Below, piece by piece: positions 25,179 through 33,714 of a DNA stretch of 64,000 nucleotides. The position numbers were made by a program, and so were the translations under genes. How positions within the stretch are numbered: position 1 is the stretch's first letter; every line of letters begins with the position of its first letter. The stretch covers positions 310,001 through 374,000 of the forward strand of contig JABTUQ010000002.1 of assembly GCA_015075225.1 (NCBI GenBank), read 5' to 3'. Below the pieces are notes generated by a model. The model had not been told where the DNA came from and searched no databases. It saw only the letters and a list, made by a program, of their open reading frames with translations. Source of the DNA: Burkholderiales bacterium (lineage in GTDB: Bacteria; Pseudomonadota; Gammaproteobacteria; Burkholderiales; Nitrosomonadaceae).

Positions 25179-26525
25179 CTATAAAAATTTGGCGACAAAT
25201 GCTTTTTCGATGTCGCCATTCAGCGGGATTCGGACACGGTGGCCGCTGCCAGGCGCGATGCTGACGGTATTGCCGTCGAGATCCTGCATTTGTTCAAGCT
25301 GGATGACACGATTGCCGGAGGGGTGAATGATCTCAGGCGATCACCGGTCTGAAGCGATTCTTGACCAGAATCTCGGCCATGCCGGTGGCGGTGTCCATGT
25401 TCGATATCGCCACATACTGGCTGCGGGAGGATTCAGGAATAGCCACGCAGATAATTCTGGGTTTCCTGGCTGTGATGGCGCTGATGAAACCAATCGGTAT
25501 AGCCCGGTTCGCCAGTCCTTCCAGCTGGCTGAGCAGCGCAGGATTGAAAGGATGCTGTACGGCATCATCGATCGCCTGGCGGTAAACCTGTGCCGTGCGG
25601 GCGACATAATGGCCGATTGGTTCGTCCTTCGACCTTGAGGGAATCAATGCCGATTTCAGTCAGGCGCGCGACATGCTCGACCGCGCGCAAATCCTTTGAA
25701 TTCATGATGTAGGTACCATGCTCATCCTCCATCACGGGCATCAGTTGCCCCGGCCGCTGGCTTTCTTCGATCAGATAAACCTGATCGGCCGCAGGGTGCC
25801 GTTTGATGGCCGTGTTACTGAAGGAAGAGGATTCCGTTGCCTGAAGTGCCTCGCTGAAATCAAAATCGATTTTTTGCAGTTCAATGTCGCCGCTGGCATT
25901 TTCTTCAGCGGCCTTGACCTTGTAATCCCAGCGGCAGGAATTGGTGCAGGTCCCCTGATTGGGGTCGCGATGGTTGAAATAGCCGGATAGCAGGCATCGT
26001 CCGGAGTAGGCGATACACAGGGCGCCGTGCACGAATACTTCGAGTTCCATATCTGGGCAGAGTGTGCGGATTTCTTCGATTTCCTCCAGCGACAGTTCAC
26101 GCGAGAGGATGACGCGGGTCAGGCCGATCGGATTGCCAGAATTTGACAGCGGCGTAGTTGACGGTGTTGGCCTGGACAGACAAATGGATGGGCACATCCG
26201 GCCATTTTCCCGCACCAGCATGATCAGGCCGGGATCTGCCATGATCAGCGCATCGGGCTGCAGTTCGATGACCGGCCCATGTCGCGCAGATAGGGTTTGA
26301 CCTTGCTGTTGTGCGGCATCAGGTTGCTCGCCACAAAAATTTCTTGCCGAGCTGATGTGCTTCGGTAATGCCTGCCTGTAGCTGGGGCAGTGTAAATTCA
26401 TTGTTACGGGCGCGCAGCGAGTAACGTGGCTGGCCGGCGTAGATGGCGTCTGCTCCAAAAGCATAGGCAGCACGCATTTTTTCCAGAGAGCCGGCGGGCA
26501 GGAGTAGTTCAGGGGCTTTCAGCAT
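25179..26525 (-). pseudogene. trhP: Peptidase U32-family tRNA hydroxylation protein, broken by indels
   Basis: Read across frames, this is a full-length YegQ/TrhP homologue of about 449 residues. It starts MLKAPELLLPAGSLEKM and contains the U32 signature EVFVHGALCIAYSGRCLLSGY followed by CTNSCRWDY, and ends near VRIPLNGDIEKAFVAKFL. In E. coli TrhP helps make 5-hydroxyuridine at position 34 of tRNA. At least six single-base changes of length break it, near 26338, 26275, 26203, 26128, 25625 and 25345; two of them restore the frame locally. The encoded residues are otherwise well kept, so the damage is recent or a sequence error. IS element C ends 4-7 bases past its stop. Confidence 0.85.
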
Positions 26526-26620
26526 GATGTAAAATGGACCAGCAAGACAGGAAGTACCCTTGCCCCTCTGGTTATCCAGTTATTTTTCAAAAATTTAGTC
26601 AGTGTTGTTATTGTATCACC

Positions 26621-29600
26621 ATGCCGATTGACCCTGTTTTTGTCCATTTGCGGTTGCACAGCGAATACTCCGTCGTGGACGGTATCGTGCGGATCGAGGA
26701 AGCCGTTGCAAAAGCGCGCGATACCGGCATGCCGGCGCTGGCGTTGACAGATCTTTCCAATCTCTTTGGCCTGGTCAAGTTTTATCAATGTGCGCTCAAG
26801 GCCGGGATCAAGCCAATAGCTGGCTGCGATGTCTGGATCACCAACGAAACTGATGCTGATCGGCCTTTTCGCTTGTTGTTGCTGTGCCAATCCTTTTCCG
26901 GCTATTTGCTGCTGAGCCGCCTGTTATCCCGTGCTTATCGCGAGAATATGCGCCTCGGCCGCCCCGAGCTGAAAAAAGACTGGTTCCGGGAAGAGGAGGC
27001 TGGTACAGCAGGGCTGATCGCCTTGTCCGGGGGAGAGCAGGGGGAGGTTAGACAATTATTGCCGGCAGACCGACCTGCCGCAGTCACAGCTGCGCTGCAA
27101 TGGGCGGATTTGTTCCCCGGCAGGTTTTATCTGGAGATACAACGTTGCGGCCGGCCCGGCGAGGAACAATCAGGATATGCTTTGCTGGATCTGGCTTCCG
27201 GCCTGAAATTGCCGGTGGTGGCAACACACCCGGTGCAATTCATGCAGCCGGAGGATTTCAGGGCACATGAAGCGCGCGTGTGCATTGCACAGGGATATGT
27301 GCTGGGAGATCGCCGGCGCCCCCGGGATTTCACTGAACAGCAGTATTTCAAAACCCCGGCGGAAATGAGCGAACTGTTCCGCGATGTTCCACAAGCACTG
27401 GCCAACAGCGTGGAAATTGCCCGGCGTTGTTCGCTGATGCTGGAACTGGGTATCAACCGGTTGCCGGATTTTCCTGTGCCTGCCGGAATCAGCATCGAAC
27501 AGCATCTGCGTGCGCAGGCTCAAATCGGTCTTGAAGCGCGCCTGCAGCAATCGTTTCCGGATGCTGCACAGCGTGAAGCCAAACAATCGGCCTATCAGGC
27601 GCGGCTGGATTTTGAGGTGGATACCATCATCCAGATGGGATTTGCCGGTTACTTTCTGATCGTGGCGGACTTTATCAGCTGGGCCAGGCGGCATGATGTG
27701 CCAGTTGGTCCCGGGCGCGGTTCCGGTGCGGGATCGCTGGTGGCTTATTCCCTCGGGATTACGGATCTGGATCCACTGCTTTACGATCTGCTGTTCGAGC
27801 GATTCCTGAATCCGGAGCGGGTTTCCATGCCGGATTTCGATATCGATTTTTGTCAGGATCGGCGCGAGCAGGTGATCGAATATGTGCGTGGCCGCTATGG
27901 TACGGAGAGCGTAGCGCAGATTGCAACCTTTGGGACCATGGCCGCCAAGGCGGTGGTACGCGATGTCGGGCGAGTGCTCGATCTGCCGTATAACTTTGTC
28001 GATCAGCTGGCCAAGCTGGTGCCGTTCGAATTGGGTATGACCTTGCGCAAGGCGCGTGAAATCGAGCCATTGCTCAATCAGCGTGCCGGGGAAGAGGAAG
28101 ATGTGCGTAATCTGCTGGAACTGGCAGAACGGCTGGAAGGGTTGACGCGCAACGTGGGCATGCATGCCGGAGGGGTACTGATTGCGCCGGGGAAAATCAC
28201 GGATTTTTGCCCGGTTTACTGTGCGGATTCGGGAGATGCGGTCGTCAGCCAGTATGACAAGGACGATGTCGAGAAAATCGGTCTGGTGAAATTCGACTTT
28301 CTCGGGCTGCGGACATTGACCATTCTCGATCGGGCAGTGGCCGATATTCAGCGGTACCGGGCTGCTTCACCCGGATTGGCTGCTGAGCCGGATGCGCAAC
28401 CCATGGAAAAGGATCCTTTCTCACTGGAAAGGATTTCCTTGCAGGATGCAGCCACGTTTGCCCTGATGGCGAAGGGCAATACCGTCGGAATTTTCCAGTT
28501 TGAATCGCGCGGAATGAAAGATTTGCTGCAACGGGCCAGGCCTGACCGGTTTGAGGATCTGATCGCGCTGGTGGCGCTTTACCGGCCGGGACCAATGGAT
28601 CTGATTCCCGATTTCATCGAGCGCAAACATGGCAAACGGGTGGATTATCTTGATCCCCGTTTACAGCCGATTCTCGGGCCGACCTACGGCATCATGATTT
28701 ATCAGGAACAGGTGATGCAGATTGCCCAGGTGATTGGTGGCTACAGTTTGGGCGGAGCCGATCTGCTGCGGCGTGCCATGGGCAAGAAGAAAGTGGAGGA
28801 AATGGCGCAGCAGCGTGCGATTTTCGTTGAAGGTGCGATCAAGGGCGGGATGGCCGAAGCTGATGCGGTAACGCTGTTTGGCCTGATGGAGAAATTTGCC
28901 GGTTATGGCTTTAATAAATCCCACGCAGCCGCGTATGCGCTGATCGCTTACCAGACCGCCTGGCTCAAGACACATTATCCGGCAGAGTTCATGGCGGCCT
29001 GTATGTCATCGGATATGGATGATACGGACAAAGTGAATGTGTTTTACGAAGACTGCAAGCTGAATGGTATTGCCATTCTGCCGCCGGATATCAATCAATC
29101 GGATTATTACTTTGTTCCGGCTGATCATAAAACGATCCGTTATGGTCTGGGAGCGATAAAAGGGACGGGAGAGGCGGCAATTTCATCCATTGTGCAAGCC
29201 AGGGAACAGAAAGGTGCATTTACCGGTGTATTCGATTTCTGCCAGCGTATCGACCGGAGAATCGTCAATCGCCGCACCATTGAAGCACTCATTCGTGCAG
29301 GTGTATTTGATTCACTTGAAGCCAATCGTGCTGCGTTGTTTGCATCCGTGAGTAATGCTATTGAGTATGCCGAGCATTGCAGTCTGACAGCCAGTCAGGT
29401 AAGCCTGTTTGATGAAAGTGCCGACCAGATTCAGCAACCGGCCATTACCGGCGTTGCACCATGGCCGGAGAAAGAGAAGCTGTTGAATGAAAAAATGGCG
29501 CTGGGGTTCTACCTGAGCGGTCATCCTTACGATAGTTATGCCGGGGAACTGAGCCGCTTCATCCCGGCACGCCTTAACCGGATTGGTCCCGGACGCGAAC

Positions 29601-30127
29601 TGCAACTTATCGCTGGAGTGATCTATGCCATACGCACGCAAATGTCCCGCCGTGGGAAGATGGCGATTGTCACGCTGGATGATGGCCTGGCGAGGGTGGA
29701 ATTGGTGGTTTATAGCGATTTGCTGAGCATGAGTTCACACTTTATGAAAGCAGATCAGTTACTGGTTGTCAGAGCCCTGATCAGCAACAGCAATGGGGAA
29801 AATGCCGAAAGGCGCATCGTGGCAAAGGAAGTTTATGATTATGCTTCTGCCCGCTCGATGCACGCCAGGAAACTGAGAATCATGATTGATGATCCCGGAC
29901 ACATTACCCCTATACAGTTGAAGGAGTTGCTATCTGCCTATCTTCCGGAAAGTGGGCTGGGTGGCGCTATTTCTCCGACTGGTTGTGCAGTATCGATAGA
30001 TTTTCGTAATCAGGCGGGATGTTGTGAAATCGATTTAGGCAGCCGCTGGCGCGTTCATCTGTATGAAGAGCTGATTGAGGCGCTGGCAAGTAGCCTGGGC
30101 AGCGATAAGGTGGAAGTGATTTACTGA
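26621..30127 (+). CDS. dnaE: DNA polymerase III alpha subunit
   Basis: The catalytic subunit of the replicative polymerase, 1168 residues. N-terminal PHP domain (LRLHSEYSVVDG), then the polymerase core with GPGRGSGAGSLVAYSLGITD and the catalytic Asp pair in MPDFDIDFCQ, fingers region YQEQVMQIAQ and KKKVEEMAQQR, an HhH region and a C-terminal OB fold (about residues 985-1060). I start at the ATG at 26621 because family members begin close to the HLRLHS motif; the frame runs back to 26534 with 29 unlikely residues. Divergent from the broken trhP; intact throughout, unlike its neighbour. Confidence 0.96.
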   Translation: MPIDPVFVHLRLHSEYSVVDGIVRIEEAVAKARDTGMPALALTDLSNLFGLVKFYQCALKAGIKPIAGCDVWITNETDADRPFRLLLLCQSFSGYLLLSRLLSRAYRENMRLGRPELKKDWFREEEAGTAGLIALSGGEQGEVRQLLPADRPAAVTAALQWADLFPGRFYLEIQRCGRPGEEQSGYALLDLASGLKLPVVATHPVQFMQPEDFRAHEARVCIAQGYVLGDRRRPRDFTEQQYFKTPAEMSELFRDVPQALANSVEIARRCSLMLELGINRLPDFPVPAGISIEQHLRAQAQIGLEARLQQSFPDAAQREAKQSAYQARLDFEVDTIIQMGFAGYFLIVADFISWARRHDVPVGPGRGSGAGSLVAYSLGITDLDPLLYDLLFERFLNPERVSMPDFDIDFCQDRREQVIEYVRGRYGTESVAQIATFGTMAAKAVVRDVGRVLDLPYNFVDQLAKLVPFELGMTLRKAREIEPLLNQRAGEEEDVRNLLELAERLEGLTRNVGMHAGGVLIAPGKITDFCPVYCADSGDAVVSQYDKDDVEKIGLVKFDFLGLRTLTILDRAVADIQRYRAASPGLAAEPDAQPMEKDPFSLERISLQDAATFALMAKGNTVGIFQFESRGMKDLLQRARPDRFEDLIALVALYRPGPMDLIPDFIERKHGKRVDYLDPRLQPILGPTYGIMIYQEQVMQIAQVIGGYSLGGADLLRRAMGKKKVEEMAQQRAIFVEGAIKGGMAEADAVTLFGLMEKFAGYGFNKSHAAAYALIAYQTAWLKTHYPAEFMAACMSSDMDDTDKVNVFYEDCKLNGIAILPPDINQSDYYFVPADHKTIRYGLGAIKGTGEAAISSIVQAREQKGAFTGVFDFCQRIDRRIVNRRTIEALIRAGVFDSLEANRAALFASVSNAIEYAEHCSLTASQVSLFDESADQIQQPAITGVAPWPEKEKLLNEKMALGFYLSGHPYDSYAGELSRFIPARLNRIGPGRELQLIAGVIYAIRTQMSRRGKMAIVTLDDGLARVELVVYSDLLSMSSHFMKADQLLVVRALISNSNGENAERRIVAKEVYDYASARSMHARKLRIMIDDPGHITPIQLKELLSAYLPESGLGGAISPTGCAVSIDFRNQAGCCEIDLGSRWRVHLYEELIEALASSLGSDKVEVIY

Positions 30128-30140
30128 GGATGTTGATAGA

Positions 30141-30162
30141 TCCGGGTAGTCTTATACCCGGA
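30141..30162. terminator. Hairpin between convergent dnaE and DUF2909 genes
   Basis: TCCGGGTA (30141-30148) and TACCCGGA (30155-30162), perfect 8-bp arms with a 6-base loop, 13 bases after the dnaE stop. No T run on either side, so it is a probable but not classic terminator. Confidence 0.5.
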
Positions 30163-30185
30163 CAGGGATGCAAATACAGCTTGTT

Positions 30186-30383
30186 TCAGTTCCCGTTACC
30201 GTGAATATATTCGATGTACACCCATAACATCATGAGTATGAACAATACCAGTGAGAGCGTGATGCGCATGGTGAGTGATTTGACCATGCGGGTGCTGTCG
30301 CCTTGATCCTTCATCATGAAATAAAACGCGGAACCCAGGCTGTACAGGATGGAGAGTAAAAGTAGAATGGCTAATATTTTCAA
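30186..30383 (-). CDS. DUF2909 twin-transmembrane protein
   Basis: 65 residues, two membrane helices joined by a short charged loop (FMMKDQGDSTRMVKSLTMRI), which fits the DUF2909 family of small membrane proteins in proteobacteria, found often near cytochrome-oxidase assembly genes, though none is here. The start is a TTG at 30381-30383 with a strong ribosome site (AGGAG six bases upstream); the frame extends to 30485, but the extra 34 residues are not hydrophobic and not typical. Function unknown. Confidence 0.72.
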   Translation of the reverse strand: MKILAILLLLSILYSLGSAFYFMMKDQGDSTRMVKSLTMRITLSLVLFILMMLWVYIEYIHGNGN

Positions 30384-30523
30384 GAGTTCTCCTGATGGGT
30401 GGAAGACAATGTTTACTGCTTTTTTGTTGCTGTGTGGAAATCGTAGTGGATAACGGCCGATAGCACCCGAAGTGCCTACTAACAACCAGCTCCGCTTTTT
30501 ATTCTAACTGATAACAGTCCACT

Positions 30524-31477
30524 GTGAATCATCCTGATATTGAATTTCCACCAGCAATTTTCCTGATGGGGCCCACAGCCAGTGGAAAATCTGCCATGGC
30601 TCTGGAGATTGCGAGACGTTTCCCGGTGGAAATCATCGCTGTCGATTCAGCTCAGGTTTACCGGTATATGGATATTGGTAGTGCCAAGCCGGATAAATCA
30701 ACTCAAGCGGAAATTCCTCATCATCTAATTGATTTGATCAATCCGGATGAAAGCTATTCTGCCGCACGTTTCAGGGAGGATGCTCTTTTGTTAATGCATG
30801 AAATTACAGCGCACGGCAAAGTGCCATTGCTGGTTGGGGGTACGATGCTGTATTTCAAAGTGTTGCGGCAGGGGCTTGCTATGCTGCCTGCGGCAGATGA
30901 TGCCATGCGTGAAGAGCTGGAACACCTGGCTCTCAAGCAGGGGTGGCCTGCTATGCATGCTGTTTTAAGCCAGCTTGACCCCGTAACGGCAGGTCGTATT
31001 CAACCGAATGACAGTCAGCGGATACAGCGTGCACTGGAGGTCTGCTATCTGACTGGAAAACCTATGTCGGAAATGCTAGAGCAGCAGCAAAATACCAGTT
31101 TTCCATTTCGTGTTTTCAATATTGCTTTGCTTCCAAGCGAGCGCGGTGTGTTGCATGAACATATCAGTCAGCGGTTTTCGGTCATGCTGGAAGCTGGTTT
31201 GGTCGATGAGGTACGCACGGTTCGCGAACAATTCAATGTCAGTGGCGATATGCCTTCAATGCGGTGTGTGGGATACCGTCAGGTTTGCATGTATCTGGAT
31301 AATGAAATTGACCTGGAAAGAATGCGGGAAATGGGCGTCTTTGCGACCAGACAATTGGCCAAACGTCAGTTGACTTGGTTGAGATCGATGAATGAACTGC
31401 GGGTATTCGATTGTCTGGATGAGCAATTGAGCAGCCAGATTCTCAGATTTATTCAGGAGAAACGTATATTTTCCTGA
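30524..31477 (+). CDS. miaA: tRNA dimethylallyltransferase
   Basis: MiaA adds a dimethylallyl group to A37 of tRNAs reading UNN codons. 317 residues: P-loop GPTASGKSAMAL (about 16-27), the substrate motif DSAQVYRYMDIGSAKP, and the conserved MRCVGYRQVCMYL and QLAKRQLTWLRS toward the end. GTG start. No mutL or hfq neighbour as in enterobacteria. tRNA-Glu and tRNA-Ala lie downstream on the other strand. Confidence 0.94.
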   Translation: MNHPDIEFPPAIFLMGPTASGKSAMALEIARRFPVEIIAVDSAQVYRYMDIGSAKPDKSTQAEIPHHLIDLINPDESYSAARFREDALLLMHEITAHGKVPLLVGGTMLYFKVLRQGLAMLPAADDAMREELEHLALKQGWPAMHAVLSQLDPVTAGRIQPNDSQRIQRALEVCYLTGKPMSEMLEQQQNTSFPFRVFNIALLPSERGVLHEHISQRFSVMLEAGLVDEVRTVREQFNVSGDMPSMRCVGYRQVCMYLDNEIDLERMREMGVFATRQLAKRQLTWLRSMNELRVFDCLDEQLSSQILRFIQEKRIFS

Positions 31478-31623
31478 TGTGTTGTTCGCTTATATGACCC
31501 GAATTCTCATTCCAGGTGCGGCGGTGGTATAACACGAAAAGGCTGTTGCGCTAAGAAACTGCATCAATAACTATTAGTGCGGTGTGGTGATGTGAAACTA
31601 ATACTATTTACGCCAAGTTATGA

Positions 31624-31699
31624 TGGCGTCCCCAAGGGGATTCGAACCCCTGTACTCACCGTGAAAGGGTGATGTCCTAGGCCTCTAGACGATGGGGAC
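31624..31699 (-). tRNA. tRNA-Glu (anticodon TTC)
   Basis: 76 bases, CCA encoded. Read on the minus strand it begins GTCCCCATCGTCTAGAGG, has anticodon loop CTTTCAC (TTC) on the stem CACCC/GGGTG-like pairing, T arm GGGGTTCGAATCCCC, and ends GGGGACGCCA. It follows tRNA-Ala by 25 bases in one transcript. Confidence 0.95.
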
Positions 31700-31724
31700 C
31701 AAGGTGAAAGGTGATGCTGAATGC

Positions 31725-31800
<76 letters not shown>

Positions 31801-31818
31801 GGTCAAAACAAGTCGGCA

Positions 31819-31847
31819 ATTATACTGACGGGACTGCCCATTGTAAA
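31819..31847 (-). promoter_or_regulatory. Sigma-70 promoter of the tRNA-Ala/tRNA-Glu operon
   Basis: On the minus strand TTTACA (31847-31842) and TATAAT (31824-31819) with exactly 17 bases between. The -10 ends 18 bases before tRNA-Ala, so transcription would start about 11 bases before it. One of the clearest promoters in the window. Confidence 0.75.
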
Positions 31848-32010
31848 GTAGCAGTGCACGTGGTTTCTGGTTTTACGTATTACTTTTTGTGAATGCTAAA
31901 AAAGGGAGGGCTGTCTGTACGTCAGTTTGTCATCTGATTTTTTTGAGTAGTTGATTTTTCTTGCTGATCTATAACAAGATCGGGGCCTACGGAAAGGGAT
32001 ATTTACTGCC
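31848..32010. other. Gap upstream of the tRNA operon, no gene seen
   Basis: The whole gene-free stretch from 31801 to 32218 is filled by the tRNA promoter, this AT-rich piece of about 160 bases in which I see nothing, and copy 3 of the inverted-repeat element. Confidence 0.5.
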
Positions 32011-32220
32011 AAGGGGTCTCTGAAAAACGGCCTGTGTTGTTATTTTTTGCGTTAAAAATCAGCTCAAAATACTTACTTATTACGTATAAACTCCGTTTTT
32101 TACTCAGCACTAGCGCCTTGCCCTGCGGGCCAGCCTTGCGGCTGTTCGCTACATTTTACTTACGCCTCCAATTTCTTGCCTTGAACTGACTGCCTCGCTG
32201 ATGTTTTTCAGAGGTTTCCT
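32011..32220 (+). repeat. Inverted-repeat element, copy 3 (longest, with insert)
   Basis: Left end AAGGGGTCTCTGAAAAA-like, family core (GCGTTAAAAATCAGCTCAAA, TTATTACGTATAAAC) and right end GATGTTTTTCAGAGGTTTCC. It contains about 75 extra bases (about 32103-32177, GC-rich part CTTGCCCTGCGGGCCAGC) absent from the other copies. Its last bases form the stop codon of the ntrX-like gene on the minus strand. Confidence 0.85.
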
Positions 32221-33484
32221 AATAATTCTGGCCACGTGGCTTGATTCCCAGTGTTTTGATTTTCCGGTAAAGGTGTGTGCGTTCCAGGCCAGCACGCTCG
32301 GCAACCCGGGTCATGTTGCCGCCTTCCTGTTCGATCAGCTTTTCAAAATAATTTTTCTCGAAAATATCTCTGGCCTCACGCAACGATATATTGAGTGGGA
32401 TATCTGAAACGACAGAAACGGCCTCCCGTGAGGAAAAAATTAGTGCCTGCTGCACGGCATCCACAGAAATTTCATTGCCCGTACAGGTTAGAGAGAGCGA
32501 ATGAACGATACTTGTCAGCTGTGCAAGATTTCCCGGCCAGTCATAATTTCTTAATGCATTCAGTGCTGCTGTGCTGAAGTGCATAAGTGAAATTTCTCCA
32601 GACTCAATCCAGCCCGAGAGCAATTGGTTGGCCATTTCCGGCACATCCTCGCGGTGGGCTCGCAAAGGTGGAACGGTAATGCAGAGGTGGCTCAATATTT
32701 CAAATAATTTTGGGTGATAAATACCCTGTGCTGTGAGTTCTGCCAGAGGGCGCGTCGTGGCGCAAACCAGTCGGACACCGTATTGCTCCAGTTTTCCGAG
32801 TAGAAGTAGCAACCCTTTTTGTTCCAGTTTGCTCAGGTCGCCGATTTCTCCCAGAAAAAGTAATCCTCCTCTGGCCTGTTCCAGTTGAGCCAGAGGGCTA
32901 TCAGCAAGGAAGGAGCAGGATTCTGGAGCAACCCAGGCGGTGTTGGGACGATGCAGAAACCGGGCGCAGTGTTCAACACCGACACCAGGTTCTCCTGTTA
33001 GCAAAACAGGAATTTTGAGGTTTTCCACCTGTTCGAGTTTTTTTCTGAGATCGGTAATCAGTCCGCTGTGTCCCAGGTTGGACAGGGAGAGTGTGGAGGA
33101 GGATTTTTGCTGCTTGCCGCCGCGCATGACTTGCCCAACGGTATTGAGTAGTTTCTGCAGTGGGATCGGTTTTTCCAGATAGCCAACCGCACCGACACGC
33201 GTGGCCTCTACTGCTGTATCAATTGTGCCGTGTCCGGACATCATGACTACAGGCATAGTGAGAAGGCCATTATTCGACCAGTCTTTCAGGAGCGTAATAC
33301 CATCCGTATCTGGCATCCAGATATCCAGCAATACCAAATCGGGACGGGTCTGACTGCGATAATTTCTTGCCTGTTCCGCATTCTCTGCCAAAGCTACGTT
33401 ATAGCCTTCATCTCCCAGTATTTCAGATAATAATTCTCGAATTCCCAGTTCATCATCTACTACGAGAATAGTGTTATTAGTCAT
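32219..33484 (-). CDS. NtrX-like response regulator with degenerate AAA+ domain
   Basis: 421 residues: receiver domain (1-120) with phosphorylation site Asp54 (LVLLDIWMPD) and Lys105, a central domain shaped like a sigma-54 activator, and a C-terminal Fis-type helix-turn-helix (NMTRVAERAGLERTHLYRKI). In the centre, Walker A reads GEPGVGV where GESGTGK is usual (no Lys), Walker B reads LFLGEIG where LFLDEIG is usual, and no GAFTGA loop is visible. It should therefore still bind DNA and be phosphorylated but probably cannot hydrolyse ATP or remodel sigma-54 polymerase. It lies 230 bases downstream of ntrY. The stop codon comes from a repeat element. Confidence 0.88.
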   Translation of the reverse strand: MTNNTILVVDDELGIRELLSEILGDEGYNVALAENAEQARNYRSQTRPDLVLLDIWMPDTDGITLLKDWSNNGLLTMPVVMMSGHGTIDTAVEATRVGAVGYLEKPIPLQKLLNTVGQVMRGGKQQKSSSTLSLSNLGHSGLITDLRKKLEQVENLKIPVLLTGEPGVGVEHCARFLHRPNTAWVAPESCSFLADSPLAQLEQARGGLLFLGEIGDLSKLEQKGLLLLLGKLEQYGVRLVCATTRPLAELTAQGIYHPKLFEILSHLCITVPPLRAHREDVPEMANQLLSGWIESGEISLMHFSTAALNALRNYDWPGNLAQLTSIVHSLSLTCTGNEISVDAVQQALIFSSREAVSVVSDIPLNISLREARDIFEKNYFEKLIEQEGGNMTRVAERAGLERTHLYRKIKTLGIKPRGQNY

Positions 33485-33714
33485 ATGATCCTTACCTTTG
33501 TAAAACGGAAGTGCAAGAATTTTGAGTGCTGAAACGAGTATATTCGCCCGTGAAGTTTTGCCACTTGAAACTAGCGGGTTTTGTTATTGGTTGCCAAGCG
33601 CGTGTGACAGAGAAATGACGTTATTATTGTGCCTTTCCTGTTTTCAGCATGCAAAATTTTCTGGCCAGGCAAGCAGATTTTCTGCCGTGTCATGATATTT
33701 GAATAATTTGGTTC

